From positions 1-9,066 of the forward strand of contig JAXDIE010000135.1 of NCBI GenBank assembly GCA_034664165.1: 9,066 nucleotides of DNA. Direction: 5' to 3'. Shown here piece by piece: positions 1 through 5,264 of this stretch. Numbering within the stretch: position 1 is the first letter of the stretch; every line of letters starts with the position of its first letter. Source of the DNA: JACCVG01 sp034664165. Lineage in GTDB: Bacteria > Actinomycetota > Thermoleophilia > Solirubrobacterales > Thermoleophilaceae. The translations under genes were made by a program, and so were the position numbers. The notes under the pieces are model-generated. The model saw only the letters and a program-made list of their open reading frames with translations, did not search any database and was not told the origin of the DNA.

Positions 1-224
1 AGGTCGCGATCTTCCGCTGGGATGTCACGGCCGTGAAGGCCGGCCCCTACAAGCTGACCTGGAACGTCGAGGGCGGAGTCGAGCCCGGCCAGTCCGCCGA
101 GGGCTCCGACGGCCAGCCCATCACGGGTAACTTCGAAGGCGACGTGTCAGACGCGCCTGTTGATGCCGAGGTGGCCAAGGACGGGAAGTCTGTGGTTACT
201 GGTGACCGGAAGGTGCGGTACTAG
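1..224 (+). CDS. C-terminal fragment of a probable secreted beta-sandwich protein (5' end outside window)
   Basis: The reading frame is open from the first complete codon (position 3) to the TAG at 222-224, giving 73 residues. A GTG at 33 could be called as a start, but the codons before it (VAIFRWDVTA) continue the same strand-rich pattern, so I treat this as a truncated 3' end. The fragment is rich in Gly, Val, Asp and alternating hydrophobic residues (GPYKLTWNVEGGVEPG, then DGQPITGNFEGDVSDAP). This resembles the last strands of an Ig-like or CARDB-type extracellular domain, followed by a short charged tail ending in KVRY. No catalytic motif, membrane anchor or sorting signal is visible in this part. 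I do not recognise the family with certainty. It shares the strand of the next genes but is separated from them by about 200 non-coding bases, so it probably belongs to a different transcript. Confidence 0.6.
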   Translation, partial: VAIFRWDVTAVKAGPYKLTWNVEGGVEPGQSAEGSDGQPITGNFEGDVSDAPVDAEVAKDGKSVVTGDRKVRY

Positions 225-299
225 GGCTCAGTTGCTGGTGGTCTGCCGGGGCGTTTACGGCAACGGCAGCAATGAGGGTGGGTGTCCTGTAGCGGCGCC

Positions 300-341
300 C
301 GGCTCCGCGGAGCCGCCAGATCCCGCGGGACTTTCTCCTTT
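300..341 (+). terminator. Possible terminator: two adjacent GC-rich palindromes followed by a pyrimidine tract
   Basis: A stem of 6 pairs (CGGCTC 300-305, loop CGCG, GAGCCG 310-315) is followed by a second perfect palindrome, TCCCGCGGGA, at 321-330 and then the pyrimidine-rich run CTTTCTCCTTT at 331-341. The position, about 75 bases after the stop of the first gene and before the repeat-bearing promoter region, fits transcription termination. The T tract is interrupted, so this is not a textbook intrinsic terminator. A longer weak hairpin around 232-272 (TTGCTG with CAGCAA) may contribute. Confidence 0.35.
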
Positions 342-384
342 GTCCTGACTTATGGGTGTTATGCACCCACAGGGCAGGACGGTT
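341..384. repeat. 44-base imperfect-palindrome repeat, copy 1
   Basis: This is identical over 44 bases to the second copy at 413-456, and the period is 72 bases. Each copy is a symmetric imperfect palindrome. Here the outer arms are GTCCTG (342-347) and CAGGAC (375-380), and the inner arms are TGGGTG (353-358) and CACCCA (364-369). Both arm pairs are centred on position 361, with equal 5-base internal gaps and a 5-base centre. A nested, co-centred dyad is what a dimeric DNA-binding protein site or a cruciform-forming repeat would show. The copy lies about 40 bases upstream of the AbiEi-like gene. Confidence 0.85.
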
Positions 385-420
385 CGTTCACTGATCGGGG
401 CGAGATCTCCACTGTCCTGA
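352..420 (+). other. Possible 22-codon leader ORF, a duplicated gene start
   Basis: Repeat copy 1 carries the same ATG and first eleven codons as the downstream gene (MGVMHPQGRTV). It then reads RSLIGARSPLS and stops at TGA 418-420, in the same frame and three bases before the ATG at 424. It could be a translated leader peptide that couples to or competes with the main start, or simply a by-product of the repeat duplication. No clear Shine-Dalgarno sequence precedes it. I give it as an observation rather than a confirmed gene. Confidence 0.25.
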
Positions 421-456
421 CTTATGGGTGTTATGCACCCACAGGGCAGGACGGTT
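413..456. repeat. 44-base imperfect-palindrome repeat, copy 2, containing the start of the downstream gene
   Basis: This is a perfect second copy of the element at 341-384. Its outer arms are at 414-419 and 447-452, its inner arms at 425-430 and 436-441, and its dyad centre is at 433. The proposed ATG of the AbiEi/DUF559-like gene (424) and an in-frame alternative ATG (433) both lie inside it, so the repeat encodes the first residues MGVMHPQGRTV. A protein bound here, or the hairpin in the mRNA, would block initiation. That makes it a plausible autoregulatory operator, although binding is inference. Confidence 0.85.
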
Positions 457-1320
457 GATCAACGGCTGGCCACTCTCGCGCGCCTCAGTCATGGGGTCCT
501 CACCCGAGCGCAGATGACCGGTGCCGGTCTCAGCGACGAGCAGATCAAGACACGGATCGCGCGCGGCTCGCTCCAACGGATGCATCGCAACGTGTATCGG
601 GTCGGGCACTCCGCCCCCAACCGCGAAGCCACCCTCATTGCGGCCGTACTCGCCTGCGGTGAGGGCAGCGTTCTCTGCGGCAGGTCCGCAGCGCACCTCC
701 ATCAGATCATCCGCGGCCCAGTCCCCAAGCCCGAAGTCCTCACCCTCACCGAGCGCCGCGTCGCGGGAATCACCACCCACCGCTCACGCACCCTCATTGC
801 CGCGGACAAGACCACGGCGCAAGGCATCCCCGTCACCACCGTCCCCCGGACCCTCGTCGACCTGGCCGCCACCCTCACCGCGGAGCAGCTCGCCCGCGCC
901 TGCCACGAGGCCGGCGTCAAGCACCGCACCGCTCCACGCCAGGTGGAAGCCGTACTGAAGCGCCGCCGTAGAACTCCGGGCGCCGCCCCGCTCCGCCGGA
1001 TACTCAACGGCGATGAGCCGGTCCTGCTGAGCCGCCTGGAGTCCGCCTTCATTGCCCTGCTTTCTGAGACGAGCCTCCCCCTCCCGACGACGAACCGAAG
1101 AGCCGGCTCCAACCGCGTCGACTGCCGCTGGCCGAACCATCGCCTGACCGTCGAGCTCGACAGCTTCCGCTTCCACAACACCCGGAAGTCGTGGGAGGGC
1201 GACCGGGTCCGCGAGCGTGAAGCCCACGCCCGCGGCGATGCCTTTCGCCGCTATACGTGGGCCGACGTCTTCGACGAGCCGGGACGGGTGGCAGCCGAAA
1301 TCAAGCGTCTGACTTCCTAG
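424..1320 (+). CDS. AbiEi-like winged-helix protein with C-terminal DUF559/Vsr-like endonuclease fold
   Basis: The product is 298 residues. Residues about 13-62 match the winged helix-turn-helix found at the N-terminus of type IV AbiEi antitoxins (HGVLTRAQMTGAGLSDEQI, then RIARGSLQRMHRNVYRVGH). The C-terminal part, about 203-298, has the DUF559/Vsr-like PD-(D/E)XK pattern: LESAF with Glu206, VDCRW with Asp233, VELD with Glu244 and Asp246, FH with His251, DR at 260-261 and a closing RRYTWADVF. Asp233 and Glu244 are the likely metal ligands. The residue after VELD is Ser, where I expect Gly in relatives. AbiEi proteins of the type IV system bind inverted repeats to repress their own promoter, which fits the palindromes at its start. 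No AbiEii nucleotidyltransferase toxin lies beside it, so it is an orphan and a toxin-antitoxin role is unproven. ATG 424 and ATG 433 are both possible starts; neither has a strong ribosome-binding site. The 3' end overlaps the convergent small gene by 20 bases. Confidence 0.85.
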   Translation: MGVMHPQGRTVDQRLATLARLSHGVLTRAQMTGAGLSDEQIKTRIARGSLQRMHRNVYRVGHSAPNREATLIAAVLACGEGSVLCGRSAAHLHQIIRGPVPKPEVLTLTERRVAGITTHRSRTLIAADKTTAQGIPVTTVPRTLVDLAATLTAEQLARACHEAGVKHRTAPRQVEAVLKRRRRTPGAAPLRRILNGDEPVLLSRLESAFIALLSETSLPLPTTNRRAGSNRVDCRWPNHRLTVELDSFRFHNTRKSWEGDRVREREAHARGDAFRRYTWADVFDEPGRVAAEIKRLTS

Positions 1321-1486
1321 GAGCCGAGTCGCGCCGCTCCCACCCCGGGCAGCTCTCCACGGGCACCCGTGGGTAGCGCGGGAAGCGGTCGTCCGTGCGC
1401 GAGCGCTCGCAGAGCGAGAACGACGAGCCGCGCGTGTTGCGAACCACCCGCTGGTGGACACAGCTGTCGCAGAGCCCCGCGCGCAT
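1301..1486 (-). CDS. Small four-cysteine zinc-ribbon-like protein
   Basis: The product is 61 residues, read from ATG at 1484-1486 to TGA at 1301-1303. It contains CDSC (Cys6, Cys9), then Cys26 in SLCERSRTD, the run RFPRYPRVPV, and Cys46 in SCPGWE. Four cysteines at conserved-looking spacing suggest one zinc site. I recognise the pattern C-x2-C, then LCxRSxxDxRFxRYPxLPVxxCPGxE, from short uncharacterised bacterial proteins, and that supports this as a real gene rather than a shadow frame. The last 15 residues overlap the 3' end of the convergent AbiEi-like gene antisense, by 20 bases at 1301-1320. A purine-rich stretch (AGAGAG on the coding strand) sits several bases upstream of the start. The function is unknown. 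The start lies about 90 bases from the divergent operon start at 1577, so the two promoters may share this gap. Confidence 0.72.
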   Translation of the reverse strand: MRAGLCDSCVHQRVVRNTRGSSFSLCERSRTDDRFPRYPRVPVESCPGWERRDSAPRKSDA

Positions 1487-1539
1487 GTCTGCTCTCTACC
1501 AGATGGAGAGCCGGGCGTACCCGATCATGGACGGCTGGC

Positions 1540-1576
1540 CAATGATTTTCTGCCTGCATTTGGCCATCGTTCTGTC
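1540..1576 (+). promoter_or_regulatory. Relatively AT-rich probable promoter region of the five-gene operon
   Basis: The bases before the WS/DGAT start are noticeably richer in A and T than the rest of the window (for example AATGATTTTC at 1541-1550 and TGCATTTGG nearby). They lie between the divergent small gene and the operon. No clean -35/-10 pair or Shine-Dalgarno sequence is visible before ATG 1577, so the transcript may be leaderless or nearly so. The call rests on base composition and position only. Confidence 0.3.
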
Positions 1577-3046
1577 ATGCCGGAACCCCTGACTCCGCTC
1601 GATGCCTCATTCCTCGGACTCGAGACGCCCAACGCACACATGCATGTGGCGTGGTTTGGGCTCTTCGACGGCGGCGGCCTGACCCCCTCGGTAACCCGCC
1701 TGCGCGAAAGCATCGGGGGACGTCTCAAGCACACGCCGAAGTTCCGGCGGCGACTGGCCTTCCCGCCACGCGGGATGGGCGAGCCGTTCTGGGTCGACGA
1801 CGCGGAGTTCGACATCCGCGCGCACGTAACGACCCTGGGGCCGAAGACGCTGACCCGCCAGCAGTTCGAGGACATGGCAGATGGCCTGCTGTCGAAGCCC
1901 CTCGACCGCAACCGGCCCCTCTGGCACGTCTACCTGGCGCCGCGGCTGGAAGGCGGCGGATCGGGGGTCCTCTGCAAGATGCACCACGCACTGGTCGACG
2001 GGAAATCCGCCGTCGAGGTCGCTCTGCTGCTGTTCGACATGAGCGCCGACGCGCAGCCGGAACCCCCAGGGGACTGGATCCCCGAGCCCGAGCCCGGCAC
2101 CGCGCGCCTGGCGTTGCAGGCGCTGGAGCGGGACGCGCGCGAGTCGTTCCGGGCGGCCCGGGACCTCGCCCGCCTGGCCGGCTCCCCGGGTCGTGGCGGC
2201 GGGCGGATCGCCGACACCCTGAGGCGAGCCGCGCTGTCGGTGGGAGACGACGTGCTGCGCCCCGCCCCGTCCTCCTACGTGAACGTGCCAATCGGGCCGC
2301 GGCGGACCCTTGTGAAGCACCGCGTCCAGATCGACGACCTCCTGGCCATCAAGAAGCGCGCGGTCGTGACCCTGAACGACGTGTGCCTTGCCGTTGTGGC
2401 CGGCGGGATGAGGGAGTTGGCGATGGCCCGGGGCGAGCCGCCGATCCCGCTGAAGGTCATGGTGCCCGTGAGTCTGCGAACAGAGGACCAGCGCGACGCG
2501 CTGGGCAACCAGATCTCGTTCGCCTTCATCGATCTGCCCGTGCAGGAGAGCCGGCCGATGGCCCGGCTCAGGCTGGTGAACCAGCAGACCCGCGCCTTCA
2601 AGGACAGCGGGCGCGCCGAGGCCACAGGCAACCTGGTCCGGGGGCTGGGGATCCTGCCGCCGCTGGTACGCGATCGCGCGGCCAAGGCGGCGGGGAGCTC
2701 GCGGATCTTCAACCTCACGGTGTCGAATATCCCCGGCCCGCGCTTTCCTCTCTACATGCTCGGGTCGCAGCTGGTCGAGGCCTACCCGGTTGTGCCGATC
2801 CCCGAGGACCACGCGCTGTCGATCGGCATCTTCACCAACCTGGACCGGCTGTTCTTCGGAATCTACGCCGACCCCCAGGCGCTGCCCGACGCTGCGGACC
2901 TCCCCGGCGCCCTCTCGGTGTCGCTGCTCCAGCTCGACCAGGCGTCCCGGCAGGACGGCTCGACGCCGTGTACAAGGCCCGCCGGCCGTATTTCAGCCAA
3001 CGGGACAATCCCCGCAGCCGCGACTATCCCTACCGTCCATGTGTGA
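1577..3046 (+). CDS. WS/DGAT-family wax ester synthase / diacylglycerol O-acyltransferase
   Basis: The product is 489 residues, a normal length for the family. It starts PLTPLDASFLGLE with MHV nearby, the usual WS/DGAT opening. The catalytic HHxxxDG motif is HHALVDG at residues 136-142, with His137 the expected general base and Asp141 structural. Downstream come VPVSLR (about 296-301), LGNQISFAF, and NLTVSNIPGPRFPLY from residue 379, the signature of the C-terminal DUF1298 domain. Family members transfer an acyl group from acyl-CoA to a fatty alcohol or diacylglycerol; some act on other alcohols or amines. ATG 1577 is preferred because the frame upstream (to 1454) runs through the antisense small gene and lacks family similarity. 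After about residue 452 a tail of roughly 35 residues, rich in Ala, Pro, Thr and Arg, runs into the overlap with the next gene. It is first in an operon with amide-ligase genes, so its acceptor here may not be a storage-lipid alcohol. Confidence 0.93.
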   Translation: MPEPLTPLDASFLGLETPNAHMHVAWFGLFDGGGLTPSVTRLRESIGGRLKHTPKFRRRLAFPPRGMGEPFWVDDAEFDIRAHVTTLGPKTLTRQQFEDMADGLLSKPLDRNRPLWHVYLAPRLEGGGSGVLCKMHHALVDGKSAVEVALLLFDMSADAQPEPPGDWIPEPEPGTARLALQALERDARESFRAARDLARLAGSPGRGGGRIADTLRRAALSVGDDVLRPAPSSYVNVPIGPRRTLVKHRVQIDDLLAIKKRAVVTLNDVCLAVVAGGMRELAMARGEPPIPLKVMVPVSLRTEDQRDALGNQISFAFIDLPVQESRPMARLRLVNQQTRAFKDSGRAEATGNLVRGLGILPPLVRDRAAKAAGSSRIFNLTVSNIPGPRFPLYMLGSQLVEAYPVVPIPEDHALSIGIFTNLDRLFFGIYADPQALPDAADLPGALSVSLLQLDQASRQDGSTPCTRPAGRISANGTIPAAATIPTVHV

Positions 3047-4473
3047 CCCGGACGCACGATTCGACCGCCCCTGGGCTGCCCGGCTACTCCCCGGATAGCA
3101 GCCCGTTCGTTGACGAGGCCCTCGACGCCGGCGGGTCGGCGGCGCTGATCTACAGGGAGATGTTCACCGCGCTGGAAGGGGCCGACCTTGCCGCGCTCGG
3201 CCGGGCGGTGCAGGAGCAGGTCGACTCGGTCGGAGCGGAATTCGGGTCGGGCCCGACCCGCCAGCCGTTCCCCGTCGACGCCGTCCCGCGGGTGGTCGAC
3301 GGTTCCGAGTGGGACGCCCTCGCCGCGGGCGCGGGCCAGCGAGTGCGGGCGCTGAACGCCTTCATCGCCGATGTCTACGGCGACCGCCGGATCGTGACGG
3401 AGGGTGTGATGCCGGCCCGGGTCCTCGAGGCCGCCGACCATCTGGACGCGGGGATGGCCGGCGCGCCGCCGATCGGTGTGGCCCGCGCGCCGATGGCCGG
3501 GCTCGATGTGGTCCGGGGCGCCGACGGCAGCCTGCAGGTGCTCGAGGACAACCTCCGAACCCCGTCCGGGATCACCTACCTGGCCGCCGCGCGCGAAGCG
3601 CTGGACAACGCCCTGCCCCTCCCCGCGCCGTCGGGCCGCCGGAGCCTGGCCGACTCGTTCACCGCAATGCGCAGCTGCATCGACGATGCCCGCGGCGACC
3701 TGGAGGGCGAAGTGGTGCTGCTGAGCGACGGCCCCTCGAACAGCGCCTGGTACGAGCACCAGACCCTGGCGGCACGACTGGGCCTGCCCCTCATCACACC
3801 GGATGCGCTGCACGCCGAAGCCGGCCACCTCAACGCGGCGATCGATGGCGAGGAGGTCAGGCTGGCCGTGATCTACCGCCGCATGGACGAAGACCGGCTC
3901 GTGGGCCTCGACGGGAACGCGACCACGCTGGGGCTGATGGTGGGCGACGCGCGGCGGGCGGGCAACGTGGCGTTCGTCGACGACTTCGGGACCGGCGTGG
4001 GCGACGACAAGCTGGTGCATGGATACGTCGAGGACATGGTCCGCTTCTACCTCGGGCAGGAGCCGCTGCTGCGGTCCGTCCCGACCTTCGACCTGGAGCG
4101 CGAGGGCGCCCTGGAGGAGGTCGTGAGCAGGATCGACGAGATGGTGATCAAGCCCCGCACGGGACACGGCGGAAAGGGGATCGTCGTATGCGCCCACGCG
4201 CAGCGCGAGGACGTGGAGGCGGCGGTCGCGGCGATTACCGCCCACCCCGACCGCTACGTTGCCCAACCGATGGTCTCGATCTCGCGACACCCCACCGTGA
4301 TCGACGGGCGGCTGGCACCGCGACATGTGGACCTGCGCGTTTTCGTGTTCACCGATGCCGAGGGCGAGCACGTCGTGCCCGGCGGCCTGACCCGCGTGGC
4401 GCTGGGCGAAGGCGCGCTCGTGGTGAACAGCTCGCAGCAGGGGGGTGGCAAGGACACATGGGTGGTGGATTGA
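3043..4473 (+). CDS. Circularly permuted type 2 ATP-grasp enzyme (COG2308, DUF404/DUF407)
   Basis: The product is 476 residues, typical of the stand-alone family. Residues about 75-110 carry FPVDAVPRVV and EWDALAAGAGQRVRALNAF (Glu89 onward). LEDNLRTPSG at 167-176 is the family hallmark. Lys370 begins KPRTGHGGKG, the glycine-rich nucleotide-binding loop. HVDLR (428-432), PGGLTRV (446-452) and NSSQQGGGKDTW (from 462) complete the permuted ATP-grasp core with its metal and ATP ligands. Such enzymes are predicted to form amide or peptide bonds through an acyl-phosphate, and they often sit next to alpha-E (DUF403) and transglutaminase-like genes; neither is present here. The GTG at 3043 overlaps the preceding stop as GTGA, implying translational coupling. 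A GTG at 2968 in the same frame is a less likely alternative. The following C26 and GCS2 genes make an amide-metabolising pathway likely; the substrates are unknown. Confidence 0.93.
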   Translation: MTRTHDSTAPGLPGYSPDSSPFVDEALDAGGSAALIYREMFTALEGADLAALGRAVQEQVDSVGAEFGSGPTRQPFPVDAVPRVVDGSEWDALAAGAGQRVRALNAFIADVYGDRRIVTEGVMPARVLEAADHLDAGMAGAPPIGVARAPMAGLDVVRGADGSLQVLEDNLRTPSGITYLAAAREALDNALPLPAPSGRRSLADSFTAMRSCIDDARGDLEGEVVLLSDGPSNSAWYEHQTLAARLGLPLITPDALHAEAGHLNAAIDGEEVRLAVIYRRMDEDRLVGLDGNATTLGLMVGDARRAGNVAFVDDFGTGVGDDKLVHGYVEDMVRFYLGQEPLLRSVPTFDLEREGALEEVVSRIDEMVIKPRTGHGGKGIVVCAHAQREDVEAAVAAITAHPDRYVAQPMVSISRHPTVIDGRLAPRHVDLRVFVFTDAEGEHVVPGGLTRVALGEGALVVNSSQQGGGKDTWVVD

Positions 4474-5264
4474 ACAACCGGGCCGGCAGACCGCGCCCCC
4501 TGATCGGAGTCTCCACATCGGAGGTCCGGCTTGGCAGTCGCGTGGAGCCGACCCCCCAGGGCGAACCGCCCCAGCGCGAGATGGCGCTGGGCCTCCCCTA
4601 CCTCAAGGCCATCGAGGCCGCGGGCGGCCTGCCGGTGGTGTTGCCGCCGATGCAACTGGACGCAGTGGAGCCTCTGCTCGACCGCCTGTCCGGAATCTGC
4701 CTGTCGGGCGGCCCCGACCTGGACCCGTCGAGCTACGGCGCCAGGGCCCACCCCGAGCTGGGCCCCATCGAAAAGGAGCTGGATGACTTCGAGCTGGCGA
4801 TGGCCGCCGCCGCCGACAAGCGGGGTATTCCGCTGCTGGCAATCTGCCGCGGCGCGCAAGCCCTGAACATCGCGCGCGGCGGAACGCTCGAGCAGCACCT
4901 GCCCGACCGGGTCGACTCGCTGGACCATCGTCAGCAGGAGCCAGGCACCCACACCACGCACGCGGTGCGAATCACTCCCGACAGCAAGCTGGCGCGAGTG
5001 ATGGGCGAACGCCGGATACAGGTGAACTCATTCCACCACCAGGCCGTCGACAAGCTCGGCCACGGCCTGGTGGCCGTCGCGTGGGCCCCGGACGAGGTCG
5101 TGGAGGGCGTCGAGGACCCCGAGCGCGACTTCCTGCTCGGAGTGCAGTGGCACGCCGAGACGCTGACCGAGCTCCCCGAGGAGGATGCGCTCTTCACCGG
5201 CCTGGTCGAGGCCGCCATCCGCTATGAGGCCGCCGAGGCCGAGGCGAAAAAGGTCACGGCGTGA
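4458..5264 (+). CDS. Class I glutamine amidotransferase-like gamma-glutamyl hydrolase (peptidase C26, PuuD-like)
   Basis: The product is 268 residues, close to the usual 240-260. PLIGVSTSE at the N-terminus and SGGPDLDP at 83-90 are family marks. The nucleophile elbow AICRGAQALN places the catalytic cysteine at Cys130. LGVQWHAE gives His232 and Glu234, completing the Cys-His-Glu triad, with Ala where most relatives have Pro (HPE). Relatives hydrolyse gamma-glutamyl amides such as gamma-glutamyl-GABA or remove glutamyl groups. This fits a step downstream of a gamma-glutamyl ligase, the type encoded by the next gene. ATG 4458 overlaps the ATP-grasp end by 16 bases and has a G-rich stretch (GGGGGTGG) at a suitable distance; TTG 4470 is an alternative. 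The C-terminal tail (EAAEAEAKK) is charged and probably helical. The exact substrate cannot be read from sequence. Confidence 0.92.
   Translation: MGGGLNNRAGRPRPLIGVSTSEVRLGSRVEPTPQGEPPQREMALGLPYLKAIEAAGGLPVVLPPMQLDAVEPLLDRLSGICLSGGPDLDPSSYGARAHPELGPIEKELDDFELAMAAAADKRGIPLLAICRGAQALNIARGGTLEQHLPDRVDSLDHRQQEPGTHTTHAVRITPDSKLARVMGERRIQVNSFHHQAVDKLGHGLVAVAWAPDEVVEGVEDPERDFLLGVQWHAETLTELPEEDALFTGLVEAAIRYEAAEAEAKKVTA
5247..5253 (+). promoter_or_regulatory. Ribosome-binding site for the GCS2-like gene
   Basis: The purine run AAAAAGG lies 7 bases before the GTG at 5261, inside the last codons of the C26 gene. It supports the GTG start that overlaps the preceding stop as GTGA, in preference to any later methionine. 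Confidence 0.6.

Noticed and set aside
341..456. Possible CRISPR array or phage attachment duplication
   Set aside because: There are only two repeat units, no third repeat, no cas genes and no integrase. The element is an imperfect palindrome that includes a gene start, which points to regulation or a dispersed repeat instead.
1307..1316. Partial match to the 44-base repeat (GTCTGACTTC) at the end of the AbiEi-like gene, suggesting a mobile unit flanked by repeats
   Set aside because: Only about nine bases match, with a gap, within codons and without either palindrome partner; chance is sufficient.
1357..1372. Perfect inverted repeat CCACGGG-CA-CCCGTGG, a possible terminator for the AbiEi-like gene
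   Set aside because: It falls in codons for the conserved-looking PRVPVE stretch of the small antisense gene and has no T tract, so coding constraint explains it better.
1317..1559. Alternative minus-strand frame of 80 codons overlapping the small four-cysteine gene
   Set aside because: It competes with a frame that has a recognisable cysteine pattern, and it shows no motif of its own.
1607..2812. Minus-strand open frame of 401 codons opposite the WS/DGAT gene
   Set aside because: It has the same shadow character, with no family motif, and it lies entirely within a clearly coding plus-strand gene.
1651..3042. Upstream extension of the ATP-grasp frame giving a 940-residue fusion
   Set aside because: The extra residues are Arg/Ala/Pro/Gly low-complexity sequence read in an alternative frame of the WS/DGAT gene. 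The conserved ATP-grasp protein begins around the GTG at 3043.
3309..4457. Upstream extension of the C26 frame giving a 651-residue protein
   Set aside because: The extension is off-frame translation of the ATP-grasp gene. Family similarity starts at PLIGVSTSE, just after ATG 4458.
2863..4518. Long minus-strand open frame of 551 codons opposite the ATP-grasp gene
   Set aside because: It is an antisense shadow of a GC-rich gene: rich in Arg, His, Val and Gly with no recognisable domain, while the plus strand encodes an intact conserved enzyme.
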